Assembly (NCBI RefSeq): GCF_016464425.1
Contig: NZ_JADDKQ010000008.1
Coordinates: forward strand, 1-64,000
Direction: 5' to 3'
Origin: Actinotalea solisilvae
GTDB lineage: Bacteria > Actinomycetota > Actinomycetes > Actinomycetales > Cellulomonadaceae
DNA: 64,000 nt
The first letter of the stretch is position 1. Each line of letters begins with the position of its first letter. Shown piece after piece: positions 18,048 to 26,177 of the stretch. Position numbers and translations under genes: made by a program. The notes below the pieces were generated by a model, which was not told where the DNA came from, made no database searches, and was given only the letters and a program-made list of their open reading frames with translations.

Positions 18048-19180
18048 GCACCCCGACCACCACCCGCACGACCGCGGGCCGCGCCCGGCCCGCCGCGCCC
18101 GGCGTCGTGCCGGCGACCCTCATGGTCGCCGAGCGCGAGGTCGTCACGCAGGTCCGGAGCAAGTCGTTCCTCATCTCGACCGCGGTGCTCCTGCTCGCCG
18201 TCCTCGCGTCGATCGTGCTGGGCTCGCTGCTCGGCGGGCGCACGGAGGCGACGCGGGTCGCCGTCGTGAGCCAGACCGCAGGCCTCGTCGAGGACGTCGA
18301 GACGCTCGAGGCCGTCCCGGTGGACGACGCCGACGCGGCGCGCGAGCTCGTCGAGTCCGAGGACGTCGCGGCCGCGGTGCTGCCGGACGACTCGGCGGAC
18401 AACCCCACGGGCGTGCGCGTCGTCGCGCTCACGGACGCGCCGGACGACGTGGTCGGCGCGCTCTCGGCCGCCCCCGCGGTGGAGCTGCTCGACGAGCCCG
18501 AGACGGACGAGGGCGTGCGCTACCTCGTGTCCTTCGGCTTCGGCCTGGTCTTCATGATGTCGGCCATCTCGTTCGGCTCGACCATCGCGCAGAACACGGT
18601 CCAGGAGAAGCAGTCCCGCGTCGTGGAGATCCTGCTGTCGACCGTCCCGGCGCGCGCCCTGCTCGCGGGCAAGATCCTCGGCAACAGCGCGCTCGCGCTG
18701 GGCCAGACGGCGGCGCTCGCGGCCGTGTCGGTCATCGGGCTCGTCGCGACGGGCCAGGACGAGCTGCTCGGGATGCTCGGCGGCCCCGTCGCGTGGTTCA
18801 TCCTCTTCTTCGTCGTGGGCTTCGTGCTCCTCGCCGCGGTGTTCGCGTCGAGCGCGTCGCTGGTCTCCCGGATCGAGGACACCGGCCCGGTGCTCACGCC
18901 GGTGATGATGCTCACGATGGTCCCGTACTTCGGCATCGTGTTCTTCAACGACAACCCCGTGGTGCTGAAGATCCTCTCGTACGTGCCGTTCAGCGCCCCG
19001 GTCGCGATGCCCGTCCGGCTGTTCCTCGGCGAGGCCTCGTGGTGGGAGCCGCTGCTCGCGCTCGCGCTCCTCGCCGTGGCGACGGTCGGGGTCGTCATGA
19101 TCGGCGCGCGCATCTACGAGCGCTCGCTCCTGCGGTTCAGCGGGCGCGTCACGGTGCGCCAGGCGCTGCGCGACGCCTGA
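18044..19180 (+). CDS. ABC-2 type exporter permease, NatB-like
   Basis: A 378-residue membrane protein with the ABC2_membrane_3/NatB layout: one N-terminal helix (about 45-65), a large extracytoplasmic domain (about 70-165), then a group of five helices in the second half. The segment FGSTIAQNTVQEKQSRVVE, preceding helix 3, is the hallmark of this group (VxEKxxRxxEILL). Substrate unknown; relatives export sodium, peptides or drugs. It is coupled to the ATPase and followed by a strong terminator. Confidence 0.9.
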   Translation: MSTPTTTRTTAGRARPAAPGVVPATLMVAEREVVTQVRSKSFLISTAVLLLAVLASIVLGSLLGGRTEATRVAVVSQTAGLVEDVETLEAVPVDDADAARELVESEDVAAAVLPDDSADNPTGVRVVALTDAPDDVVGALSAAPAVELLDEPETDEGVRYLVSFGFGLVFMMSAISFGSTIAQNTVQEKQSRVVEILLSTVPARALLAGKILGNSALALGQTAALAAVSVIGLVATGQDELLGMLGGPVAWFILFFVVGFVLLAAVFASSASLVSRIEDTGPVLTPVMMLTMVPYFGIVFFNDNPVVLKILSYVPFSAPVAMPVRLFLGEASWWEPLLALALLAVATVGVVMIGARIYERSLLRFSGRVTVRQALRDA

Positions 19181-19199
19181 GCCCACCCGGCGCGAGCCC

Positions 19200-19230
19200 G
19201 ACGCCCCCGCACCCACGGTGCGGGGGCGTC
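19200..19230. terminator. Bidirectional hairpin terminator
   Basis: Perfect 14-bp inverted repeat (19200-19213 and 19217-19230) with a 3-base CAC loop, between the exporter operon and the convergent VOC gene. Confidence 0.85.
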
Positions 19231-19236
19231 GTCGCG

Positions 19237-19683
19237 TCACGCCCCCGACGGCGGCGTGAACAGCCCCACGACGCTGCCCTCGCGGTCGCGCAGGTAGCCG
19301 ATGACCATGCCGGTGCTCAGCGGGATGGGCCCTGCGACGATCTCGCCGCCGAGGCCGGGCACGGCTGCGAGCGTCGCGGCGACGTCGGCCACCTGGACGC
19401 ACACCGTGGCGTACGCGACGCCCTGCGCCGACGTGTCGGCGATGCCCCCGCCGAGCGAGCCCTCGGCCCCGGTGGCGACCTCGTAGTACGGGATGCCGAC
19501 GTCCTCGGCCGCGAAGGTCCAGCCGAAGAGGCTGCCGTAGAACTCCTGCGCCGAGGCCGGGTCGGTCGAGCCGATCTCGAACCAGGCGACGGCGCCGTTC
19601 GCGGGTGCCGCGGTGGTCGCAGCGGACGGGGTGGTGGCGGCGGGTGCTGCGGCGGGGACGGCGGTGGTCTGGTCGAGGGTCAT
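19237..19683 (-). CDS. VOC (glyoxalase/bleomycin-resistance) family protein
   Basis: A 148-residue protein with an Ala/Thr-rich 28-residue N-terminal lead and then one paired beta-alpha-beta VOC module: AVAWFEIGSTDPASAQEFYGSLFGW (split: AVAWFEIGSTDP then ASAQEFYGSLFGW) at the start and EGSVVGLF at the end. It lacks an obvious full set of metal ligands, so it may be a binding protein rather than an enzyme. The ATG at 19683 follows GGAGG. A YafY-type regulator lies just upstream on the same strand. Confidence 0.8.
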   Translation of the reverse strand: MTLDQTTAVPAAAPAATTPSAATTAAPANGAVAWFEIGSTDPASAQEFYGSLFGWTFAAEDVGIPYYEVATGAEGSLGGGIADTSAQGVAYATVCVQVADVAATLAAVPGLGGEIVAGPIPLSTGMVIGYLRDREGSVVGLFTPPSGA

Positions 19684-19824
19684 GCGGGCCTCCGTGGTCG
19701 GGCCGGCGGGGTCGCCGGTGGCACCACGCTCGCGCCCCGACGCGACACCCCTGTGTCGGTGTTTCGGCGATCCGTCCCGGCGCTCCGAGAGGCTCAGGCG
19801 GAGAGGGCGCTGATCTCGAGGCGC

Positions 19825-20541
19825 TCAGACGGCGAGCGCGCGGATCTCGAGGTGCGGGACCGGCGGCAGCACGCTCTCCGGGTCCCGCGGCGCGACGCGG
19901 TCGTCGAGCAGCTCGACCGCGCGGATGCGGTCGAGCCGGAAGGCCCGCGCGGCGTCGCGCAGGCGGCACCAGCCGAGGACGTACCAGGCGTCCGGGCGGC
20001 CGAGGAGGAGCAAGGGCTCGAGGACGCGCTCGCTCGTCGCGCCGTGCTGGTCGGAGTAGACCAGCCGCACGCAGCGGCCCGACGCGACGCCCGCGGCGAG
20101 TGCCGGGGGCACGCGGGGCATGGGGCCGACGTCGTCGCCCGCGGTCCGGACCGCGTCGACCAGGCGCACGCGCGCGGCGAGCGCCCGCGTCACGGCGGCG
20201 TCGCGCGCGGGCATGGCCGCGAGGACCTTGAGCAGCGCCGACCTGCCCGCAGCCGCGAAGGCGCCGTCGGCCCCGCGCGCGAGGGCGACGACGAGCGCCG
20301 TCGCCTCGGCCCACGTGAAGTTCACCGGCGGCAGGGAGGTGGTCCGGTCGAGCGCGTAGCCGCCGCGGCGGCCGGTCTCGGCCCAGATGGGCACGCCCGC
20401 CTGCTGGAGCGCGCCGATGTCGCGCTCGACGGTGCGCACGCTGACCTCGAACCGCTCGGCGAGGCGGCGGGCGGACAGCGGCCGCGGCGCGACCGCGCGC
20501 AGCTCCTCGACGACGGCGTACAGGCGGTCGGTCCGGTTCAC
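19825..20541 (-). CDS. YafY-type HTH/WYL transcriptional regulator
   Basis: A 238-residue regulator. The N-terminal HTH (RRLAERFEVSVRTVERDIGAL, residues about 25-45) is followed by a WYL-like domain with the variant core AWYVLGW near residue 190 and a short C-terminus. It probably controls the VOC gene 140 bases downstream on the same strand. The GTG at 20541 is supported by a TAGCAT hexamer ending 6 bases upstream, suggesting a leaderless message. Confidence 0.85.
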   Translation of the reverse strand: MNRTDRLYAVVEELRAVAPRPLSARRLAERFEVSVRTVERDIGALQQAGVPIWAETGRRGGYALDRTTSLPPVNFTWAEATALVVALARGADGAFAAAGRSALLKVLAAMPARDAAVTRALAARVRLVDAVRTAGDDVGPMPRVPPALAAGVASGRCVRLVYSDQHGATSERVLEPLLLLGRPDAWYVLGWCRLRDAARAFRLDRIRAVELLDDRVAPRDPESVLPPVPHLEIRALAV

Positions 20542-20547
20542 GCGCGC

Positions 20548-20553
20548 ATGCTA
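20548..20553 (-). promoter_or_regulatory. -10-like TAGCAT box
   Basis: Minus-strand TAGCAT ending 6 bases before the GTG at 20541. Confidence 0.55.
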
Positions 20554-20635
20554 GGCGCGACCTCCGACACGCGGAGGGGCAGGCCGGCGGGTGACCCGTC
20601 GGCAGGACCTCGGCGGGGACGGGCCCGCGGACGGC

Positions 20636-21064
20636 TCAGGCGGCGACGAGCTCCGACAGGGAGACGACGACCGGGCCCGCGACCGGGACGGCCACGCCGC
20701 GCGCCCCGCGGGCGACGGGCGTCCAGCGGACCTCGACGGCGCGCGGGGCCCCGTCGGCGTCGAGCGCGACGGCGCGGGCGCCGCGCGCGTGGACCTCGAC
20801 CGGGCCCGCGACGAGGAGGTCGTGCTCGACCTGGAGGAACGCGGAGACGGCGTCGCCCACGCGGCGGTCGCGCGCGACGTCGGCGCGGCGGTGGCGGTGG
20901 GCGACGACGCCGGCCACGGCCCACGCGGCGAGGATCGCCGCGACGGCCACGCCCTGGTGCTCGTGACCCATCGCGACCACGACGAGCCCGGCGACGACGA
21001 TCGCGAGCGGGAGGCGGCGGGGACGCGCGTCCTCGATGGTGGCGAGCGCTGCGGCGAGGTCCAT
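20636..21064 (-). CDS. Hypothetical membrane-anchored protein
   Basis: A 142-residue protein with two hydrophobic segments near the N-terminus (about residues 18-35 and 40-56), then a soluble region of about 85 residues rich in Val/Ala/Arg. I do not recognise the family. The ATG at 21064 has AGGAG with a five-base spacer, which makes the gene credible. No partner is evident; it lies between two regulator regions. Confidence 0.55.
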   Translation of the reverse strand: MDLAAALATIEDARPRRLPLAIVVAGLVVVAMGHEHQGVAVAAILAAWAVAGVVAHRHRRADVARDRRVGDAVSAFLQVEHDLLVAGPVEVHARGARAVALDADGAPRAVEVRWTPVARGARGVAVPVAGPVVVSLSELVAA

Positions 21065-21279
21065 GACGGCTCCTGGGTCCGTGGCGCCGGACGGCGCCTC
21101 CGAGGACCCATCGGCGTCGCCGGGCCCGCCCTGAAGCGTCGCGCGAGATCTCACCCGCTCCCTGGGTCGGAGGTCCGCAGGCGGCTCCGCGGCTCGGACG
21201 AACAACCGCGCAGATGCCCCGCGTCGTGATCGCGCGGATCTGCACGTTTGCTCGTCAGGCGGGCAGGGCGGCGGGGCGG

Positions 21280-21678
21280 TCAGGTGGAGGCCGCGCGAGC
21301 GCGGCGCACGCGCACGACGGCGATCGCTGCCGCCACCGCGGCGAGCGCCGCCGCGGTCACCGGGCTCGCGTCGAGCACGACGACGTTCGTCGCCGTCGCG
21401 CCGAGGAGCAGGAGGGTGAGGCCCGCGGCCGCGAGGGTCGCGAGCCGGGGCACGAGCAGCCCCACCGCCCCCGCGACCTCGAGCCCGCCGACCAGCACGC
21501 GGAACCACTGCCCGGCGCCGATGTCGTCGAACATCGCGACCATCGTCGGCTCACCCGCGAGCTTCATGGCGCCGCCGCTGCCGACGACGAACGCGAGCGC
21601 TACCTGCGCGGCGACGAGCGCCACCGTGCCGGCGCGGCCGCGGCGCCGTGCGGGAGCGCCGACCGCGGTGGCGGTCAT
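21280..21678 (-). CDS. DoxX-family membrane protein
   Basis: A 132-residue protein with four predicted helices. The segments FVVGSGGAMKLAGEP and GGLEVAGAVGLLVPRL are typical of DoxX/DoxD-like proteins, which are often encoded with redox or SRPBCC proteins and have been linked to oxidative-stress membrane complexes. It is the last gene of a three-gene operon: its ATG overlaps the SRPBCC stop (ATGA). Confidence 0.82.
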   Translation of the reverse strand: MTATAVGAPARRRGRAGTVALVAAQVALAFVVGSGGAMKLAGEPTMVAMFDDIGAGQWFRVLVGGLEVAGAVGLLVPRLATLAAAGLTLLLLGATATNVVVLDASPVTAAALAAVAAAIAVVRVRRARAAST

Positions 21679-22154
21679 GACGCCAGGAGGGCGTCGAGGC
21701 GCTCGAAGCCCTCGCGGACCCCGTGCTCCATGCCGGACGCGATGATCTGGTCGCGCGTCTCGAACGCGTCGACGAGCGTCGTCACCGTCAGGCGCGTGCG
21801 GCCGCCGTCGAGCGCCTCGAACGTGTAGCGCTCGAGCGCGACGCCGTCCGGGTACTCGTCCATGCTGAAGGTCTGGACGATGACCTCGTCGGGGCGGACC
21901 TCGTGGAAGCAGCCGCGGGCGCCCATCTCGTACCCCTCGCTCACGTGCACGTAGCGGAACGTGCCGCCCGTGGTCGCGTCGAAGTGCTCGAAGCGCGTGT
22001 GCGAGTCGCGCGGCCCGAACCACTGCGCGAGCAGCTCGGGGTCCGTGTGGGCGCGGAAGACGCGGGACGGCGGCGCGTCGAACTCGCGCACGACCCGCAC
22101 GAGCGGGACGGTCGGGTCGGCGGTGATCGTGGTCTCGCGGGTGCTCGTGCTCAT
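21675..22154 (-). CDS. SRPBCC/AHSA1-domain protein
   Basis: A 159-residue START-like (SRPBCC) protein of the AHSA1 group: VREFDAPPSRVFRAHTDPELLAQWFGP near the start and GGRTRLTVTTL later. These helix-grip proteins bind hydrophobic ligands; this subgroup is typically encoded directly after an ArsR-type repressor, as here. Function of the ligand is unknown. It overlaps both neighbours by 4 bases (ATGA on each side), giving the order ArsR, SRPBCC, DoxX. Confidence 0.87.
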   Translation of the reverse strand: MSTSTRETTITADPTVPLVRVVREFDAPPSRVFRAHTDPELLAQWFGPRDSHTRFEHFDATTGGTFRYVHVSEGYEMGARGCFHEVRPDEVIVQTFSMDEYPDGVALERYTFEALDGGRTRLTVTTLVDAFETRDQIIASGMEHGVREGFERLDALLAS

Positions 22155-22561
22155 GGTCGGTGCTCCTCGTCCGTGGTGGTGGTGCGGGTGGTGCTGGTGC
22201 GGGCCGTGGTGTCCCGGGTGGTCCGGCTGGGCGGTGCCGCGTCGGGCATCGCCGCGAGGACGTCGTCGAGCCGGCGGTAGCGCTCCTCGGCCTGCCGTCG
22301 GTACCGCTCGATCCAGGCGGTCATGAGGCTGAGGACCTCCGCCTCGAGGTGGACGGGTGGGCGGCCCGCTGTCGTCGGCCGCGTGACGAGCCCCGCGTCC
22401 TCGAGCACGCGGACGTGCTTGGACACGGCCTGGACGCTGACGTCGTAGGGCTCGGCGAGCTCGCCGACGGTCGCGTCGGCGAGGGTGAGGCGGGCGACCA
22501 TGTCGCGCCGCGTGGGGTCGGCCAGGGCCGCGAAGGCCCGGGAGAGGGGGTCGGCCGCCAT
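22151..22561 (-). CDS. ArsR-family repressor
   Basis: A 136-residue winged-HTH repressor: LADPTRRDMVARL, then the recognition helix VSVQAVSKHVRVLEDAGLV. No metal-binding Cys pair is seen, so it probably senses an organic ligand. ATG 22561 is chosen over ATG 22579 because AGGAG lies five bases upstream of it and the longer start falls inside an operator. Two matching palindromes lie just upstream, indicating autoregulation of the ArsR-SRPBCC-DoxX operon. Confidence 0.88.
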   Translation of the reverse strand: MAADPLSRAFAALADPTRRDMVARLTLADATVGELAEPYDVSVQAVSKHVRVLEDAGLVTRPTTAGRPPVHLEAEVLSLMTAWIERYRRQAEERYRRLDDVLAAMPDAAPPSRTTRDTTARTSTTRTTTTDEEHRP

Positions 22562-22574
22562 GAGCGCTCCTGTC

Positions 22575-22592
22575 GTCAACCATGTGGTTGAC
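22575..22592. promoter_or_regulatory. ArsR operator O1
   Basis: Inverted repeat GTCAACCA-TG-TGGTTGAC, perfect 8-bp arms. It overlaps the expected transcription start for the TAGCCT box at 22597-22602. Confidence 0.75.
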
Positions 22593-22596
22593 GACG

Positions 22597-22602
22597 AGGC
22601 TA
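22597..22602 (-). promoter_or_regulatory. -10-like TAGCCT box for the ArsR operon
   Basis: Minus-strand TAGCCT between the two operator copies. A start about 7 bases downstream would lie inside O1. Confidence 0.6.
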
Positions 22603-22621
22603 GCGCCGGGCGCGACGAAGC

Positions 22622-22639
22622 GTCAACCGTGCGGTTGAG
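22622..22639. promoter_or_regulatory. ArsR operator O2
   Basis: Second copy, GTCAACCG-TG-CGGTTGAG, 47 bases upstream of O1 centre to centre and over the -35 region of the TAGCCT promoter. Confidence 0.7.
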
Positions 22640-22691
22640 AAGACAGCGCCGCCGGCGGGTCGGGCGTCCGTCGAGGCCGGGCGTATGCCCG

Positions 22692-23057
22692 TCAGGCGTC
22701 GTCGCGGCGCAGGCGCGCTGCCTCGGCGCGGTCCTGCTCGCGCTGCGCGCGGCCCTCGGCGACGATCGTCGCCTTCTGGCCCTCGTCGAGCGCGTCCCAC
22801 TGCTGGAAGAACTGCGGCACGCGCTCGGCCGTCACGCGGTTGAACCGGGCGTCGGTGAGCAGGTCGCGGAACGCGAGGCGGCCCGTGAGGACGTCGTCGG
22901 CCATCGCGCGGATCTCCGGGTCCGGCGACTCGCGCAGGCGGTCCAGCGCGCGCCGCAGGCGCAGCGCGCGGCCCGGGTCGTTGCCCGCGAAGGGCAGCAG
23001 GCGCTCGACGTCGTCGGCCTCGGTCATGTCGCTCCCGTCGGGGGCCCCGGACGTCAT
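22692..23057 (-). CDS. Hypothetical helical protein in type VII-like unit
   Basis: A 121-residue, charged, mostly helical protein (RALRLRRALDRLRESPDPEI, FNRVTAERVPQFFQQWDAL). No known domain is recognised. Its ATG 23057 overlaps the stop of the WXG-like gene (ATGA), so it belongs to that operon; an internal ATG at 23027 is an alternative. As the third gene after two secretion-substrate-like proteins it could be a chaperone, partner or immunity-like protein (inference). Confidence 0.6.
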   Translation of the reverse strand: MTSGAPDGSDMTEADDVERLLPFAGNDPGRALRLRRALDRLRESPDPEIRAMADDVLTGRLAFRDLLTDARFNRVTAERVPQFFQQWDALDEGQKATIVAEGRAQREQDRAEAARLRRDDA

Positions 23058-23803
23058 GGCGTCACCGGGCTGTCGTAGCCGGCGGGCAGGGGCTTGGCGT
23101 CCAGCCCGTGGAGGAGCGCGAGGTTGCCCGCCGCGAGGCCTGCGAACGCCTCGGAGGCCGCGACCGCACGACCGTGCCAGGTGAGGACCTCGAGCCAGAC
23201 CTGCCGGGCCTCCCAGGCGGTGTAGCCGGACGCGATGCCACCGATGAGGGCGCCGACGCCGGTCCAGCTCGCCGACGCCGTCGCCGTGGCCTCGAGCGCG
23301 AGGATGATGAGCAGGTCGCACAGCTCCTGGATGAGGCTCACCATCGCCTCGCCCGCGAGGTAGACGCCGGTCGCCGTCTTCTGGAAGTCGTCGCCGAGGC
23401 CGTCGAGCGCGGTCTGCAGCTCGCGCAGCCGGTCGGCCAGGTCGCCGATGTAAGCGCTCGCCGAGTCCGCGGCGTTGCCGTGCCACCCGGCCTCGAGGCT
23501 GATGAGCCCCGACTCGAGCGACACCGCGTACGCGCGCAGGTACGAGCCGGTGTGCCGCAGGGCGTCGCCGGCCTCCGAGAAGCCCTCCCAGTTCCCCGTG
23601 AAGTTCTCGGCGAACTCCTCGAAGAAGTTGTAGCCGCAGATCGCGTTGATCGCGGCGTTGATCCCGTAGGCCAGCGAGATCTTGTCCTGCCAGCCGAGGA
23701 TCTGCATCGCGATGTCGGGCATCGGCTCGCTGGCCTGCGGGGGGAGCAGCAGGGCGGAGGGCGGGGTGGGGCCCCCACCGCCGCCGTCGATGGTGACGGG
23801 CAC
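23054..23803 (-). CDS. WXG100-like type VII secretion substrate candidate
   Basis: A 249-residue protein. A Gly/Pro-rich start is followed by a helical hairpin-like region with FTGNWEGF (68-75) and the diagnostic turn LEAGWHGNAADSASAYIGDL, where W107-H-G109 matches the WXG/WHG turn. A later hydrophobic stretch at about 160-190 could insert in membrane. No C-terminal toxin domain is recognised. The GTG at 23803 follows GAGAGGA and lies 10 bases after the EspC-like gene, so the two are an operon. Secretion through a type VII system is inferred; no EccC ATPase or membrane component is in this window. Confidence 0.65.
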   Translation of the reverse strand: MPVTIDGGGGGPTPPSALLLPPQASEPMPDIAMQILGWQDKISLAYGINAAINAICGYNFFEEFAENFTGNWEGFSEAGDALRHTGSYLRAYAVSLESGLISLEAGWHGNAADSASAYIGDLADRLRELQTALDGLGDDFQKTATGVYLAGEAMVSLIQELCDLLIILALEATATASASWTGVGALIGGIASGYTAWEARQVWLEVLTWHGRAVAASEAFAGLAAGNLALLHGLDAKPLPAGYDSPVTP

Positions 23804-23813
23804 GGCAGTCCTC

Positions 23814-24134
23814 TCAGTCGGGCAGGTCGGCGAGGCGGCTGTCCATCCGCGCGTCGACGTCGTCGTCGGTGCGTCGGTACAGCTGGGCGGAGGCTCGGAT
23901 CTCGGCCGCGGACGCGTCGGTGATCTGGCCGAGCTTGGTGAGGAGGTCGTTCGTCGCGTCGCGTGCGGCGTTCGTCGTGATGAGGACCGTGCCCAGGAGG
24001 GCGCCGGTGTCCCCGAAGTCGAGAGAGCAGTGGCCCTCGACGTAGTTGAGGCCCTCGGGGATCTGGTTCGACAGCCGGTCGAGCTTGCGCGCGAACGCGC
24101 TGAGCGCCTCCGGTCTGACGTAGAACTCCGCCAT
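23814..24134 (-). CDS. EspC-like type VII secretion target
   Basis: A 106-residue helical protein. The beginning, MAEFYVRPEALSAFARKLDR, is typical of the T7SS_ESX_EspC (PF10824-type) group, small helical-hairpin proteins secreted or encoded with ESX substrates in actinobacteria. The chain has no WXG turn itself, as usual for this group. ATG 24134 is favoured over 24149 because GGGAG lies four bases before it. First gene of a three-gene operon with the WXG-like and hypothetical helical proteins. Confidence 0.68.
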   Translation of the reverse strand: MAEFYVRPEALSAFARKLDRLSNQIPEGLNYVEGHCSLDFGDTGALLGTVLITTNAARDATNDLLTKLGQITDASAAEIRASAQLYRRTDDDVDARMDSRLADLPD

Positions 24135-24179
24135 CTCGCTCCCTGCCATGCTGGTGTCGGACGCCGTCGTAGATCGGAA

Positions 24180-24185
24180 AGGGTA
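24180..24185 (-). promoter_or_regulatory. -10-like TACCCT box for the type VII-like unit
   Basis: Minus-strand TACCCT about 45 bases upstream of ATG 24134; it overlaps the ribosome-site region of the divergent membrane gene. Confidence 0.4.
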
Positions 24186-24188
24186 CCC

Positions 24189-24488
24189 ATGACCGACCGG
24201 ACCGCCACCGTTCGCCGTCTGCGCAACACGCGGCTGCGCCTCGTCGCGGTCGTCGTCGCGGTGCTCGCCCTCGCCGGCGCGGCGTCCGGGGCGGCGCTCG
24301 GGGAGCCGCGCCTGCTCGTCGTCGCCGGCATGTGGCTCGCGAGCGCGGGACTGCTGTGGTGGCTCGGGGGCTGGCGCCCGGCGGGGCCGACCGGTGGCGA
24401 GGCGAGCGGCGCCTACGGGCGCGCGCTCGGCGTCGGCGTCCTCGCGGCGGCCCTGTTCTTCGGCGCCGTCGCGTTCCTGCCCCGGTGA
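24189..24488 (+). CDS. Small hypothetical membrane protein
   Basis: A 99-residue protein with a basic N-terminus (RTATVRRLRNTRLRLV) and three hydrophobic segments (about 18-36, 43-60 and 80-96). No family is recognised. The ATG follows AAAGGG with a five-base spacer. It is divergent from the type VII-like unit with only 54 bases between starts, so shared control is possible. Confidence 0.55.
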   Translation: MTDRTATVRRLRNTRLRLVAVVVAVLALAGAASGAALGEPRLLVVAGMWLASAGLLWWLGGWRPAGPTGGEASGAYGRALGVGVLAAALFFGAVAFLPR

Positions 24489-24587
24489 GCTCGTCCGAGG
24501 ACCGGTCCGGAGCGGATCCGGTGCCGGCTCCTCGGTCTGTCTCCTGGTACGGCCGGGGACCGCGGCGCCCGTGTCGGTGGGCGGCCG

Positions 24588-24593
24588 TAGCGT
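24588..24593 (+). promoter_or_regulatory. -10-like TAGCGT box
   Basis: TAGCGT ending 6 bases before ATG 24600; the GGAGG next to the ATG is too close to act as a ribosome site, favouring a leaderless message. Confidence 0.6.
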
Positions 24594-24599
24594 CGGAGG

Positions 24600-25109
24600 A
24601 TGGTCGAACCGGTGGCGGAGATGCCCGCGATGGCCGAGTACGGGGTCCGGGCCGAGGCGTGGGAGCCGCTGCCCTGGTCGTGGGCGGCGGAGCGCCTGGT
24701 GCGCGGCCGCAACTTCTGGGTGGTGACGGCGTCGTCGTCCGGGCAGCCGCACGCGTTGCCCGTCTGGGGCGTGTGGGACGACGACGAGCACCGGTTCGCG
24801 TTCTCGTGCGCGCCGGGATCGGTGAAGGCACGCAACATCGCGACCAACCCGCGCGTCGCGGTCGCGGCGGACGACACCGTCGAGTGCGTCTCGCTCCAGG
24901 GTCGCGCGGCGGTGGTCACGGACGACGCGCGGCGGCGCCTCTGGGCCGACCGGTACGTCGCGAAGTACGCCGCGATGTCCGAGGAGCTCGACCCGGCGTT
25001 CGTGCTCGCGCACCTCGTGGTCGAGGTCCGGCCGACCCGCGCGATCGCCGTCATCGAGCGCGAGGACGACTTCGCGACCCGGCCGACGAGCTGGCGCTTC
25101 GCGGGGTAG
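24600..25109 (+). CDS. Pyridoxamine 5'-phosphate oxidase-like flavin/F420-binding protein
   Basis: A 169-residue split-barrel protein. FWVVTASSSGQPHALPVWGVW, FAFSCAPGSVKARNIATNPRV (with the intervening acidic loop) and VVEVRPTRAIAVI form the usual PPOX/FDOR pattern. In actinobacteria this group uses FMN, F420 or haem as cofactor; the pattern here is closest to F420-type FDOR-B proteins, but cofactor and substrate are not certain. A promoter box fixes the start. Confidence 0.8.
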   Translation: MVEPVAEMPAMAEYGVRAEAWEPLPWSWAAERLVRGRNFWVVTASSSGQPHALPVWGVWDDDEHRFAFSCAPGSVKARNIATNPRVAVAADDTVECVSLQGRAAVVTDDARRRLWADRYVAKYAAMSEELDPAFVLAHLVVEVRPTRAIAVIEREDDFATRPTSWRFAG

Positions 25110-25154
25110 CGGGCGGACCTGGTCCCGCGCCGGCGGAACGCCCGGGCCGGTGCG

Positions 25155-26177
25155 TCAGGCGAGGAGCGCCGCGACCGCGAGCATCACGGGGACCGCGAGG
25201 AGCGTGGTCGCCAGACCCGCGTCGCGGGCGAGGGCACGCCCCCGCCCGTACTGGATCGCGTACACGAGCACGTTCTGGGCCGTGGGCAGCGCGGTCATCG
25301 TCACGACGGCGAGCAGCTCGCCGCCGTCGAGACCCAGCGCGCGCCCGAGCAGGGCGGCGAGCGCCGGGTGCACGAGGGAGCGCAGCGTGACGACGAGCGC
25401 GAGCTCGCGCGGGCGGCTGCGCTCGCCGCGGCCCCGGCCGAGCCCGACGAGGGACATGCCGAACGTCAGCAGCGCGAGCGGCGCGGCGGCCGCGCCGATG
25501 AGCCGGAACGGCTCGAGCACGACAGCGGGCACGTCCCACGGCAGGAGCGCGAGGGCGACCCCGGTGAGCGCGCCGATGATGATCGGGTTGCGCAGCGTGC
25601 GCCCGACGACGCGCCGCAGCCGCCCCACGCCCGCGCGGCCCCGGCCGACGGCGACGTCGGCGGCGTCCGCGACCGGGGGCTTTTCCGCGTCGACGTCACC
25701 CGGTCCGGCGTCGCGCGCAGGCGTCCGGCCGCGCTCCGCCTGCGCGTCGAGGATCGTGAACGCGACCGGCGCGAGCACGAGCAGCTGGAGCAGCAGCGTG
25801 GGCACGACGGCGACCGCGTCCCCGAGCAGGTAGACGGCGATGGGGATGCCGAGGTTGCCGGCGTTGACGTACGACGACGCGAGCGTGCCGATGGTCGCCT
25901 CGCCCGCGGGTCGCCGCCAGACCACGCGCAGCACGACGACGGCGATCGCGACGACGGCGAGGGTGCTCACGGCGACGACGAGCGCGGTCCGCGAGAGGAG
26001 CAGGCCGAGGTCCGCGCCCGCGATCGTCACCGCGAGGAGGCTCGGCGCCGCGATGACGAAGACCGCCCGCGCGAGCACCCGCTCGGCGTGCGGCCCGAGC
26101 GCGCCCCACCGCGCGAGCAGCCAGCCCACGAGGGCGATGGCCGCCATCGTCCCGAGGGCGGTGAGGACGGCGACCAT
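25155..26177 (-). CDS. AEC (auxin efflux carrier) family permease
   Basis: A 340-residue membrane protein with about ten helices in two halves split by a charged loop at residues 145-175. The pattern SSYVNAGNLGIPIAVYLLGD in helix 4 and TALPTAQNVLVYAIQYG near the C-terminus are the crossover-helix motifs of AEC/BASS-fold carriers, which move organic anions such as malate. Substrate unknown. Its ATG shares one base with the recQ stop (TGATG), so it is the second gene of a recQ operon, an unrelated-function pairing. Confidence 0.85.
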   Translation of the reverse strand: MVAVLTALGTMAAIALVGWLLARWGALGPHAERVLARAVFVIAAPSLLAVTIAGADLGLLLSRTALVVAVSTLAVVAIAVVVLRVVWRRPAGEATIGTLASSYVNAGNLGIPIAVYLLGDAVAVVPTLLLQLLVLAPVAFTILDAQAERGRTPARDAGPGDVDAEKPPVADAADVAVGRGRAGVGRLRRVVGRTLRNPIIIGALTGVALALLPWDVPAVVLEPFRLIGAAAAPLALLTFGMSLVGLGRGRGERSRPRELALVVTLRSLVHPALAALLGRALGLDGGELLAVVTMTALPTAQNVLVYAIQYGRGRALARDAGLATTLLAVPVMLAVAALLA

